Assembly: GCA_965213525.1 (NCBI GenBank)
Contig: OZ243889.1
Coordinates: 186,001 to 250,000 of the forward strand
Source: G965213525 sp965213525
GTDB lineage: Bacteria; Actinomycetota; Acidimicrobiia; Acidimicrobiales; Poriferisodalaceae
DNA length: 64,000 nt
Direction of reading: 5' to 3'
Every line of letters begins with the position of its first letter. Within the stretch, counting starts at the first letter, position 1. The position numbers were made by a program, and so were the translations under genes. Shown piece by piece: positions 1-7,563 of this stretch. Under the pieces are notes generated by a model that saw only the letters and a program-made list of their open reading frames with translations, did not search any database and had not been told where the DNA came from.

Positions 1-183
1 GCAGCCCTGGGGTCCGCCGTCGACTGCTGAAGGGCCGCCGGCCCTGCAACGTCGAGCGGCTGCTCGCCGACGGCCGGCACCCCAAGCGCGGCCTGCTGCT
101 CTGGTCCGCCCGGCAGGGGCAAGACCCACACGATCGCCTACTCGGCGAGCGCGATGGCCGATCGGACCGTCGTGGTGCTGCAG
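1..183 (+). pseudogene. AAA+ ATPase remnant, cut by window edge and frameshifted
   Basis: Reading from base 3 gives a segment ending in ADGRHPKRGLLL, which is the region just before the Walker A loop in small AAA+ ATPases. From base 103, in a different frame, the sequence reads GPPGRGKTHTIAY, an intact Walker A P-loop, and runs on to TVVVLQG near base 183. Joining the two needs about two missing bases near position 102, where a codon such as Tyr is expected before the Gly. After LQG the homology stops and the frame runs antisense into the neighbouring gene. No Walker B or later AAA+ motif follows, so the gene looks both frameshifted and 3' truncated. The upstream part lies outside the window. 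The identification rests on the P-loop context and is fairly secure; whether part of it is still expressed cannot be judged. Confidence 0.62.
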
Positions 184-191
184 GGAGTCGT

Positions 192-1430
192 TCACGTGGG
201 CGGGGGAACGAGGCGTGACACGGTGCCGTTGTAGCCGACCACCAGCAGTTCGTCGTCGTGATCGCGGGTGATCTCGACGGTGCCAGCGGCGTCGGTGAGG
301 CCGAGATCGACGGCGTCCGAGCCGTCGGGGCTCACCGCCAGCAGTCGACCCGAGCAGAAGTCGCCGACCACGATCGTGCCGTCGAGCGCCCCGAGCGCGT
401 CGCCTGCGTACGCCGACCCTCCGATGGTGGCGCACCACCCGTCGGCGTGGGGGTAGGTGAACACGGGCTCGTGGTGGTCCTCGAGGTCGCCACCGGTGAA
501 GCGCCGCACGCCCTCATAGCGGTTCCACCCCAGGTTGGCCCCGGCGTCGACGGCGGGGTCGATGCGGTTGATCTCCTCGACGCAGAGGTTGCCGACGTCG
601 CCGATCCACAGGGTGCCCCGATCGTCGAGGCTCATGCGGAACGGGTTGCGCAGACCGAGGGCGAAGATCTCGGGACGGGCGTCGGCGCGATCGACGAACG
701 GGTTGTCCTCGGGCACGGCGTAGGGCTCGTCGGCCCCGGGCGTCGGGGTGATCCGCACGATCTTGCCGAGCAGCGTCGAAAGGTCCTGCGCCCGGTTCTC
801 GGTGTCACCGACCAGGCCGCCGTCGCCGAAGGCGATCCACAGGTCACCGGCCCCATCGAGGACGAGCCCACCGCCGTTGTGGTGCTCATCGTCCTGGGCC
901 ACTTCCATGACCAGCTCGGTAGGCCCCGTCGGCAGGCCCTCGACCAGGGTGCGCGCCTCGAGGCGGCTGTCCCCGTCGGGTCCGGTCAACAGCACGTAGG
1001 CGACGCCGCGCGCCGCGTCGATGACCATGCCCAGCAGGCCCCGGTCGCGCTCGGTGGACACCTCGGCGGTGAGATCGAGCACGACCTCGGTGGCGCCGGT
1101 GGCCGGGTCGGCGAGGTGGATGCGTCCGGACTCCCCGAGCAGCAGCCACCGCTCGTCGTCGGGCAGCGGCACCACCCCGGTGAGGGTCTCCGCGGCGACG
1201 CTGAGCACCGGCTCGAGGGCACCGAGGGGGGCGTCGGGCACCCGTGGCTCTGTGGTCCACTCGACGTCGCCACAGCCGGTGAGGTCGTCGCGTGCCGAGG
1301 CGAGGTACTCGGCGTCGAGCCAGCCCCGGTTCCAGGCGTAGGCCGACCCGACGAGGGCGACGAGGGCCAGCACGCCGATGACGGTCAGCACCTGGGACCT
1401 GCGCCGCCGGGGCCAGCGGGGACGGTTCAC
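192..1430 (-). CDS. PQQ-dependent sugar dehydrogenase-like protein (glucose/sorbosone dehydrogenase family)
   Basis: Predicted 412-residue exported beta-propeller enzyme of the soluble aldose sugar dehydrogenase/sorbosone dehydrogenase family, which oxidises aldoses with PQQ. After a short Arg-rich stretch there is one hydrophobic segment at about residues 14-30 (signal anchor). Family motifs seen are DEHHNGGGL with the presumed catalytic His, IAFGDGG, GLRNPFRMS, WIGDVG and NLGWNRYEG, and the C-terminus reads VVGDFCSGRLLA. The GTG start at 1430 is preferred because AGGAGG lies about ten bases upstream and the hydrophobic segment then falls at the N-terminus; the open frame continues to 1574 without support. 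It is divergent from the glycosyltransferase at 1448. PQQ use is inferred from the family; many members have unknown substrates. Confidence 0.85.
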   Translation of the reverse strand: MNRPRWPRRRRSQVLTVIGVLALVALVGSAYAWNRGWLDAEYLASARDDLTGCGDVEWTTEPRVPDAPLGALEPVLSVAAETLTGVVPLPDDERWLLLGESGRIHLADPATGATEVVLDLTAEVSTERDRGLLGMVIDAARGVAYVLLTGPDGDSRLEARTLVEGLPTGPTELVMEVAQDDEHHNGGGLVLDGAGDLWIAFGDGGLVGDTENRAQDLSTLLGKIVRITPTPGADEPYAVPEDNPFVDRADARPEIFALGLRNPFRMSLDDRGTLWIGDVGNLCVEEINRIDPAVDAGANLGWNRYEGVRRFTGGDLEDHHEPVFTYPHADGWCATIGGSAYAGDALGALDGTIVVGDFCSGRLLAVSPDGSDAVDLGLTDAAGTVEITRDHDDELLVVGYNGTVSRLVPPPT

Positions 1431-1447
1431 GCTGCGATGATCCTCCT

Positions 1448-2785
1448 GTGAGATGGACGTCGTCGAGACGCGAGCCGACGACGGCACGCGGCGACGACGC
1501 CGGTGGGTCAGCGACGAGTGGCGGCGCAGCTGCGCCGACCACCCTCGCGCAGCCGACGGCCCGGGGGGGTGCACCGCCAGGGTCCACCGTCGGCGCCAGT
1601 GCGCGCACCCGGGCGGTGGTGGCGGTGGCGGTGGCGGTGCGGGTGTCGGTCGTGATCGGCCTGGCCATCGGGCCCCTTGCCCCGTCTGATGCCGATCTGG
1701 ACGGCTGGGACGTCGCCCGCTTCGCCGACATCGCCAGGGGCGTCAACGGCGCCGTCGAGTACCCCCCGGGGACGGTGGCCATCGTCAGGGTGCTCGGCGG
1801 CACCGGCCCGGCGGAGCTGCTGTGGAGGGTTGCGCTGGTGGCACTGATCGCCGATCTGGCGCTGGCCACGGTGCTGTCGCGCACCTGGGGCGCCCGGCTG
1901 GGCGTCCGGTACCTCGTGGTGAGCACCCCGCTCATCGGGCTGGCCTACGTGCGCCTCGACCTGTTGGCCACGCTCGCAGCTGTGGCGGCGCTGGCCGCCG
2001 GGACGCAGGGGCGGGCGCTCGGAGCCGGGCTGTGCGCCGGTGCCGGGCTGGCGGTCAAGACCTTCCCGCCGGCCGTGGCCGTCGCCCTCGTCACCCCTGG
2101 TCGTCTGCGGGAGGCCGCAGCGGTGGTGGGTGGGGCGGTCGTCGCCCTCGGGTGCTGGGTCGCCCTCGACGGGGTCGACGGCGTGCGCCAGGTGCTGACG
2201 TTCCGCGAGGCGACCGGGTGGCACCTGAGCAGCACCGGTGGTCTGGTGACGAGCCTGTTCGGCGACGGGGTGGTGCGCAAGGAGGCGGGCTCGTTCCGCA
2301 TCGGCGAGGTGAGCTCGGTGGCCCGTGTCGTCGGCGTCGTGGCCGTCGCAGGTGTGGGCCTGGTCGCTGCTCGTCGACGTTGGCGCTCAGCGGCGCCCGG
2401 CGCCGAGGCCCTGGCCGTCGTGGCGGTCCTGTGCGCCTTGGTCGTCACGTCACCGCTGTTCTCACCGCAGTTCGTGTTGTGGACGGTGCCCTTCGCCCTG
2501 GTGGCCGGGGCGGCGGGCCACCGCTGCGTCGAGTGGGTGGTGCTCGGGTCGGCGTGGCTCACCGTGGTGGTGATGGCGTTCGCCGGCCCCTCCGAGGTCC
2601 ACGAGGTGCTGCCCGCCACGTCGCTGCTGGTCCGCAACCTCGCCCTGGCGGCGGCGGTCATCGAGGCGCTCAGGCAGCTCCGCCCGAGCTCTCCGGACGC
2701 CCCGAGTGCGCCTGCGCTGCAAGACGTGGCGGTCTGGGCGGCCTCACCGGATCCGGCGCCGCCCCGACAAGACCGGGGCTCGTGA
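1448..2785 (+). CDS. Polytopic membrane glycosyltransferase, GT-C/GT87-like
   Basis: A 445-residue integral membrane protein with about nine to ten hydrophobic segments and an acidic-aromatic loop after the first (DLDGWDVARFADIARGVNG, then VEYPPG). That loop plus the later VKTFPP and SPLFSPQFVLWTVPF segments resemble polyprenol-phosphate-mannose-dependent GT-C enzymes (GT87/DUF2029 type) that add mannose to envelope glycolipids. The first 50 residues are low-complexity Arg/Thr/Gly, so the true start may lie further in; a GTG at 1448 is preceded at 1436-1441 by GATGAT, a possible leaderless -10. The last 116 bases overlap the convergent mannosyltransferase fusion, and the tail encoded there is Pro/Ser-rich. 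The two genes probably act in the same mannosylation pathway. The exact acceptor is unknown. Confidence 0.75.
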   Translation: MRWTSSRREPTTARGDDAGGSATSGGAAAPTTLAQPTARGGAPPGSTVGASARTRAVVAVAVAVRVSVVIGLAIGPLAPSDADLDGWDVARFADIARGVNGAVEYPPGTVAIVRVLGGTGPAELLWRVALVALIADLALATVLSRTWGARLGVRYLVVSTPLIGLAYVRLDLLATLAAVAALAAGTQGRALGAGLCAGAGLAVKTFPPAVAVALVTPGRLREAAAVVGGAVVALGCWVALDGVDGVRQVLTFREATGWHLSSTGGLVTSLFGDGVVRKEAGSFRIGEVSSVARVVGVVAVAGVGLVAARRRWRSAAPGAEALAVVAVLCALVVTSPLFSPQFVLWTVPFALVAGAAGHRCVEWVVLGSAWLTVVVMAFAGPSEVHEVLPATSLLVRNLALAAAVIEALRQLRPSSPDAPSAPALQDVAVWAASPDPAPPRQDRGS

Positions 2786-5078
2786 CGGTGGCGGTCGGCT
2801 CGACGCTCCAGGGGCCGAGGGCGGCGAGGCGCAGGTCGACGAGCTGGGCGGCGAAGCGCACGCCCTCGGCGAGGGTCGCCTTGGAACGTCCGGCCACCCG
2901 CTGACCGAACCGCAGCGGCACCTCGGTCGCAGAGAGGCGGTGGGTAGCCAGCAGCTCGAGCAGGATCTTGAAGCCGTTGGGGCGCAGGCGCTGCACCACG
3001 ACGACGTCCAGATCGATGGCGAAGCACCCGCTCATCGGGTCGCGCACCTGCCCGACCCGCTCGGGGAAGGTCCAGCGGGCCAGCGTGCCCGACACCTTGG
3101 ACACCGTTGCCCGCAGTCCGCTCAACCCGTGGTCACCGCCGGGGGCGAAGCGAGATCCCACCGCCACGTCTGCGCCACCGACCAGCGCATCGACCAGGTC
3201 GGGGACGAGCTCTGGGGGGTGCTGCAGGTCGCCGTCGATGACCACCGCCCGGCGGGTGCGGGCGGCGCAGAACCCGTCGACGACCGCCCCGCCGAGTCCG
3301 CCTCGTCGGTCACGACCGGCCCGGTGCACGACCGTCACCGGGACGCCGTCCCCAGAGGCGGCGTGGCGTGCGACCTCGGCGGTGTCGTCGTCGCTGTCGT
3401 CGACGATCACGATGGCGTCACGACGCTCGTCCAGCACGGCCCGCAGCCGCCGGATCAGCTCGGCGACGTTGTCGCGCTCCTCCTTGGTCGGCACCACGAC
3501 GGTGGTGCCCTCGGACCGGGCACGGGCGGGTGGGCCGGCGGTCACCGGCCGCTTGACCCGGGGCAGGGGGAGGGTGAGGGGGACGAGCACGACGAGCGCC
3601 AGCAGCAGCGTGGCCCGGTGGTCGAGGGCGAGGCGGCCGAGGTCGGGTCCCATCGGCAGCACCCCGAAGCTGAGCACCACCGACAACATGACGAGCAACC
3701 GGTTGGCCTCACCGGAGCGGACCGCCGCCCAGATGGCGGCGCCCCACAGCAGGTACCAGGGCTGGACGCTCGGACCGAGCAGGGCGAGGGCCACCAGCCC
3801 TGCGCCGAGGGCGACGGGTCCGAGGTGCCCCGAGCGTCGCAGCAGCACGACCGCAGCCAGCACGCCGACGACCAGCCCGACGTCCTGGGCGACGTCGATG
3901 ACGGAGTCGAGGTCAGGACTCAGGCCGATGGCCACCCCGGCGTGGTGGGCCACGAAGCCGACGATCGTGCTGATCGAGAGGTAGGCGCGCACCGACCCGG
4001 CACCCGACAGCACCTCGATCCACCCCCATCCGTAGCCGGTCCATGCCGAGGTCACGGTGAGGGTCGACAGCGCGACGCCGGCGCACAACGCCACCCGACC
4101 GAGTCGTTGGGTGAGCGTCGCTGACCGGGCCGCCCAGCTGTAGGCGATGTAGGCCGCCCCGAGCAGCGCCGGGACCTTGACCGCCGCCCCCAGGCTGACC
4201 AGCACCACCCCGACGATCGGGGCGCGCCCCCGGTCGATGGCCGTGCCTGCGGCGGCCACCCCGGCGGTCAGCAGACCGATCATCAGCGCTTCGTTGTGGG
4301 CGCCCGACACGAGGTGCAGCAGCGACAGCGGGTTGGCCAGGACGAGCACGAGGGCGTCGGCGGGATCGCGACCGGCTCGTCGGGCGATGGCCACGACCCC
4401 CACGGCCACCAGGGCGAGACCGGTGAGCGCGACGGCACGCAGCGCGTAGACCGCCCACCGCACGTCGGTGTCGACGCTGACGTTGGCGATGTTGACGCTG
4501 GCGCGGGCGACGGCCACGAAGATGGGCCCGTACGGCGCGGGTTGGTCGCGCCAGACCGGGTCGACGGCGTCGACGGACACGCCCTCGACGGCGGCGGGTC
4601 CGACGGCGTAGGGGTCCTGCCCTGCGTCGGCGACCCCGCCGAGGGCGACGTAGCTGTAGACGTCTCGGGAACCGATGGGCGGGCCGAGCAGCAGCGGGAT
4701 CGACCACAGGATCGCGACGGCCACCACACCCCGGGAGCCGATGGCGCCCCGGCGGGCCACCCGACGCAATCCCAGCCATCCCCTGGTGACGAGCAGCAAC
4801 CCTGCGTAGAAGCAGGCCAGGGCGGCGATGGGGTGGGTTGAGGGGCTGACGGGCACCGCCGGCACGGCCCAGAAGAACCTCGAGTCATCGGATGGTCCCG
4901 ACGCCCCAGCGACCGCTCCGCCGATGGCCATGAGCGTCGTGCCGGTGACCCCGGTGAGCACCGTCGACTCGAGGCTGCGCCACCACGGCACGGGGTCGTC
5001 GTGGTCGCGACGGTGGCGCCGCGACGCGACGCCAAGGGCCCCGGCGGCGGCGCGCGCGGACGCCCGGGGTCCTGACAT
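2670..5078 (-). CDS. Fusion: GT-C mannosyltransferase (MptA/MptB-like) + polyprenyl-phosphate mannose synthase domain
   Basis: An 802-residue two-domain protein. Residues 1-510 form a polytopic GT-C module like the alpha-1,6-mannosyltransferases MptA/MptB, with the family signature GSRDVYSY (137-144) followed by GQDPYAVGP, and HNEALMIGLL at 261-270. After a short linker, residues 525-755 are a soluble GT2 domain of the Dpm/Ppm1 type: VVVPTKEERDNV, DDSDDDT (560-566), the DxD-like DGDLQHP (615-621), RDPMSG (679-684) and GFKILLELL (702-710). Known Ppm synthases make polyprenyl-phosphate-mannose, the donor used by GT-C enzymes, so donor synthesis and use are joined in one chain here. The tail after 755 is Pro/Ala-rich and lies in the overlap with the convergent glycosyltransferase gene. 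The ATG at 5078 sits eight bases after a TACCTT -10 box. Substrates are inferred from the families. Confidence 0.85.
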   Translation of the reverse strand: MSGPRASARAAAGALGVASRRHRRDHDDPVPWWRSLESTVLTGVTGTTLMAIGGAVAGASGPSDDSRFFWAVPAVPVSPSTHPIAALACFYAGLLLVTRGWLGLRRVARRGAIGSRGVVAVAILWSIPLLLGPPIGSRDVYSYVALGGVADAGQDPYAVGPAAVEGVSVDAVDPVWRDQPAPYGPIFVAVARASVNIANVSVDTDVRWAVYALRAVALTGLALVAVGVVAIARRAGRDPADALVLVLANPLSLLHLVSGAHNEALMIGLLTAGVAAAGTAIDRGRAPIVGVVLVSLGAAVKVPALLGAAYIAYSWAARSATLTQRLGRVALCAGVALSTLTVTSAWTGYGWGWIEVLSGAGSVRAYLSISTIVGFVAHHAGVAIGLSPDLDSVIDVAQDVGLVVGVLAAVVLLRRSGHLGPVALGAGLVALALLGPSVQPWYLLWGAAIWAAVRSGEANRLLVMLSVVLSFGVLPMGPDLGRLALDHRATLLLALVVLVPLTLPLPRVKRPVTAGPPARARSEGTTVVVPTKEERDNVAELIRRLRAVLDERRDAIVIVDDSDDDTAEVARHAASGDGVPVTVVHRAGRDRRGGLGGAVVDGFCAARTRRAVVIDGDLQHPPELVPDLVDALVGGADVAVGSRFAPGGDHGLSGLRATVSKVSGTLARWTFPERVGQVRDPMSGCFAIDLDVVVVQRLRPNGFKILLELLATHRLSATEVPLRFGQRVAGRSKATLAEGVRFAAQLVDLRLAALGPWSVEPTATVTSPGLVGAAPDPVRPPRPPRLAAQAHSGRPESSGGAA

Positions 5079-5086
5079 GTCGCCGC

Positions 5087-5092
5087 AAGGTA
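5087..5092 (-). promoter_or_regulatory. -10 box TACCTT, leaderless start of the mannosyltransferase fusion
   Basis: TACCTT on the minus strand, eight bases before the ATG at 5078. Confidence 0.55.
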
Positions 5093-5190
5093 GTCGAACC
5101 GAGCCCTCGAACCGCTGCTGGACGCCGCCTGCGCACCACGACCGGCCAGCCCTGACCCGGCGAACAGGTCGGCGGGCGACCCCGGCTCGC

Positions 5191-5196
5191 TAGCAT
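5191..5196 (+). promoter_or_regulatory. -10 box TAGCAT for mca
   Basis: TAGCAT ends ten bases before the ATG at 5207, leaving at most a few untranslated bases. Confidence 0.45.
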
Positions 5197-5206
5197 CGGC
5201 GGGCTG

Positions 5207-6073
5207 ATGGACCCCCTGTCGCTGCTGACCGTCCACGCCCACCCCGACGACGAGGCGTCCAAGGGGGCGGGGACCGTCCGCCGCTACGCCGACGAGGGGG
5301 TGCGCACCACGCTGGTCTGTTGCACCAGCGGTGACGAGGGCGACGTGTTGAACCCCGAGCTCGATGCCGAGGCCGTGCGCGCTGAGCTCGTCGACGTGCG
5401 GATGCGAGAGCTGGAGGCGGCGGCCGAGGTCATCGGGTACGACGAGGTGCGCCTGCTCGGCTACCGCGACTCGGGCATGGCCGGCTCGGCGTCCAACGAC
5501 CACCCGGCGTCGTTCCACCAGGCGCCGCTCGACCAGGCCGTCGACCGGCTCGTCGAGATCATCCGGGTGCGACGTCCCCAGGTCGTCGTCACCTACTCCG
5601 ACGACCAGAGGGGCTACCCCCACCCCGACCACCTCAAGGTCCACGACATAACCGGTCCGGCCTTCGACGCCGCCGCCGACCCCGGCCACCGCCCCGAGCT
5701 CGGCGAAGCGTGGCAGCCGCTGAAGCTGTACTACACGGTGTGGTCACGGGCCCGGCTGGTGGCCACCCACGAGCGCTTCCTCGAGCTGGGGCTGGAGTCG
5801 CCCTACGACGAGAAGTGGTTCGAGCGGCCCGACGACGACCACCGCGTCACCACGCAGGTGCGGATCGACCCCGAGGTCCGACGGCTGGCACTGCTGTGTC
5901 ACCGCACCCAGATCGACCCGTCGTCGCCGTTCTGGTTCGGGTTGCCCCCCGAGGTGGCTCGCGAGGTCCACCCCTTCGACGACTACGTCCTGGCCCGTTC
6001 GCTGGTGGAGGCCGATCCCGCCGACGAACGGGGTGACCTGTTCGCGGGCGTCCGCGCCCCCGCGTCGAGGTGA
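5207..6073 (+). CDS. mca: Mycothiol S-conjugate amidase
   Basis: A 288-residue zinc amidase of the PIG-L/LmbE family. The N-terminal HAHPDDEASKGAGTVRRYADEG contains the AHPDDE zinc motif (residues 11-16), and GYPHPDH supplies the later zinc-binding His. The order of motifs, CTSGDEGDVLNPE, the insertion around KLYYTVW, HRTQIDP and the C-terminal GDLFAGV, follows mycobacterial Mca rather than the shorter deacetylase MshB. Mca cleaves mycothiol conjugates of toxic electrophiles into a mercapturic acid for export and GlcN-inositol for mycothiol recycling. Its presence implies that the organism makes mycothiol, an actinobacterial trait. It starts within a few bases of the predicted transcript start and is followed 37 bases later by an SCP2-like gene. 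Length and motifs match the family. Confidence 0.92.
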   Translation: MDPLSLLTVHAHPDDEASKGAGTVRRYADEGVRTTLVCCTSGDEGDVLNPELDAEAVRAELVDVRMRELEAAAEVIGYDEVRLLGYRDSGMAGSASNDHPASFHQAPLDQAVDRLVEIIRVRRPQVVVTYSDDQRGYPHPDHLKVHDITGPAFDAAADPGHRPELGEAWQPLKLYYTVWSRARLVATHERFLELGLESPYDEKWFERPDDDHRVTTQVRIDPEVRRLALLCHRTQIDPSSPFWFGLPPEVAREVHPFDDYVLARSLVEADPADERGDLFAGVRAPASR

Positions 6074-6110
6074 GCGGCGTAGACCAGCTCGGGCGGCGGT
6101 CGGTGCGGCG

Positions 6111-6467
6111 GTGAGCGGTCCTGATGCGGCGGCCTTGTCGGCGGCCCTGGAGGGGCGGGCGGTCGCAGGCGGGCCCACCATCGGTCTGCGGGTGAGGGTC
6201 GACGCCGGCCGGCGCTCGTCGAGATCGGTGCCGGGGCCTGGTGTCGACGCCCAGCTGAGCGACGGGACCCTCGAGGTGTCAGGTGAGCTCGCCGAACCGG
6301 AGGTGGTCGTGTCGCTCGCCCCCGACGTCGCTGACGCCCTGGTCGATGGTGCGCTAGACCTGGCGGACGCCTACATGCGCGGCGACGCCAAGATCGAGGG
6401 CGAACCCGGCCCGGTGATCGACGTGATCCGCTGGTTCTCGGGTCTGGGTGTCCACCCCCCCGATTGA
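6111..6467 (+). CDS. Small SCP2 sterol-carrier-like protein
   Basis: A predicted 118-residue soluble protein. The second half, VVVSLAPDVADALVDGALDLADAYMRGDAKIEGE followed by PVIDVIRWFSGL, resembles the C-terminal part of SCP2 domains, which hold lipids in a hydrophobic tunnel; the motif of a helix then MRGDxKIEG is typical. I chose the GTG at 6111 because the upstream open frame overlaps the end of mca and has no family character; no strong ribosome site is visible. It lies 37 bases after mca in the same direction and may be co-transcribed. A lipid-binding or accessory role is likely but no ligand can be named. Confidence 0.7.
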   Translation: MSGPDAAALSAALEGRAVAGGPTIGLRVRVDAGRRSSRSVPGPGVDAQLSDGTLEVSGELAEPEVVVSLAPDVADALVDGALDLADAYMRGDAKIEGEPGPVIDVIRWFSGLGVHPPD

Positions 6468-6507
6468 GGACGTCGGGGCCCGGCGCCTCGAGGACTGACC
6501 GCCCGGG

Positions 6508-7401
6508 TCAGCTCAGCGTGACTGCGGCCTCGGCGCGGAGTGACCGGTAATCGGTGCGGGCGACCCCGTGTCGCTCCAGGGCGTCGTCGAGGGCCGAGCC
6601 CACCAGCAGCAGTTCGTGCTGGGCCACCCGATCACGCCACCCAGGGGTCAGCGAGCGCAGCTCGGGCGCGTCCACTGCCGGGCGGCCGACCAGGACGGTG
6701 ACATCGGCGGACAGCGCGCCGATGAGGGCATCGAGATCGGCGCCGGCGATCGCCCGTCCGAGGTCGATGACGTCGCCAGTGACCTGAACGCCCCGATCGG
6801 CGGCGAGCGCGCCGAGGTCGAAGCCCATCTGGGCGGTGACCTCTCGAGCCGGCGACCGCAGCGGCAGGGCCAGCTCGGCGGCCACGTCGACGACGACGTC
6901 GGCGAGCTCGGGGCGCACGAGGAGGGTGTCGTGCTGGACGGCGACGTGGGTGAGCTCGAACCCCCACAGCACCGCTCGCTCAAGCTGCGCCCGCATCTCT
7001 CGCCGAACCTCGTCGGGGTCGGCGTGCTCCCACACGTCAGCAGCGGTGCGGGGAAACCCGCCGTCGCCATCGAGGAGCGACGGGGCCCACGTCACCGGAC
7101 CCCACCGGTAGCGGTCGTGTTCGGCGTTGGCGCTCAACAGGACGCCGACGTCCTCGCCGCGGTGGCGGGCGGCGGCTTCACGGGCCCAGGGGGCGGCGAC
7201 GAGCAGGGCGGCCGAGGTGGCCAAGCCACGACGCATGACATCGTGGACCCCCTCGTTGGCAGCGTGGCACAACCCCAGCTCGTCAGCTTCGACGATGACC
7301 CGGCGCGCCTCGCCGGCGCCGGCGGGTCCCGTGAGGGTCACCGGGGTGGCGGACCCGGCGTCGTAAGGCGCCACGGACAGGGGACCGGGCGGGTCGGGCA
7401 C
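6508..7401 (-). CDS. ChbG/HpnK (YdjC)-like carbohydrate deacetylase with altered metal site
   Basis: A 297-residue protein aligned by eye to the ChbG/HpnK deacetylase family. It shows VIVEADELGLCHAANEGV (family ADDFG...N.G) and DVGVLLSANAEHDRYRWGPVT (family GVHLTLTSEWDxYRWGP). Typical members bind one metal with an Asp and two His. Here the His of GVHL is Leu, and the family THxDSHMGT reads THVAVQHDT, so the second His is Gln with a His one place later. The fold is probably kept but the canonical metal site is damaged, so this may be a divergent enzyme or a pseudoenzyme. The GTG at 7401 lies six bases after TACCGT. It converges on the SCP2-like gene with 40 bases between. Confidence 0.75.
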   Translation of the reverse strand: MPDPPGPLSVAPYDAGSATPVTLTGPAGAGEARRVIVEADELGLCHAANEGVHDVMRRGLATSAALLVAAPWAREAAARHRGEDVGVLLSANAEHDRYRWGPVTWAPSLLDGDGGFPRTAADVWEHADPDEVRREMRAQLERAVLWGFELTHVAVQHDTLLVRPELADVVVDVAAELALPLRSPAREVTAQMGFDLGALAADRGVQVTGDVIDLGRAIAGADLDALIGALSADVTVLVGRPAVDAPELRSLTPGWRDRVAQHELLLVGSALDDALERHGVARTDYRSLRAEAAVTLS

Positions 7402-7407
7402 ACGACC

Positions 7408-7413
7408 ACGGTA
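7408..7413 (-). promoter_or_regulatory. -10 box TACCGT, leaderless start of ChbG-like gene
   Basis: TACCGT on the minus strand, six bases before the GTG at 7401. Confidence 0.5.
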
Positions 7414-7474
7414 TCGGCGGTCGCCCCGTCCGACGGCCGGGCCGCCGAGGTGGTGCGGCCGTCGGACGGCAGGC

Positions 7475-7509
7475 GGCGGGCGGTGGGCGGTGGGCGGCGG
7501 GCGGCGGGC
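7475..7509 (+). repeat. Five heptamer repeats GGYGGGC (potential G-quadruplex)
   Basis: Five contiguous copies of GGYGGGC give five GGG runs, each separated by four bases, inside a G-rich 160-base spacer between the ChbG-like gene and the nuclease gene. The pattern meets the usual sequence definition of a G-quadruplex on the plus strand. It lies about 60 bases upstream of the ChbG-like promoter. Confidence 0.7.
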
Positions 7510-7563
7510 GCGGGTGGCGGCAGACGGCGGGCGGTAGGCAACAGGGGCGGTTGGTGGCCGACC

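Noticed and set aside
258..1451. Plus-strand open frame opposite the sugar dehydrogenase
   Set aside because: No start signal or motif; the minus strand shows continuous family motifs.
7475..7509. Heptamer array as a CRISPR or direct-repeat operator
   Set aside because: Units are contiguous, only seven bases and without spacers.
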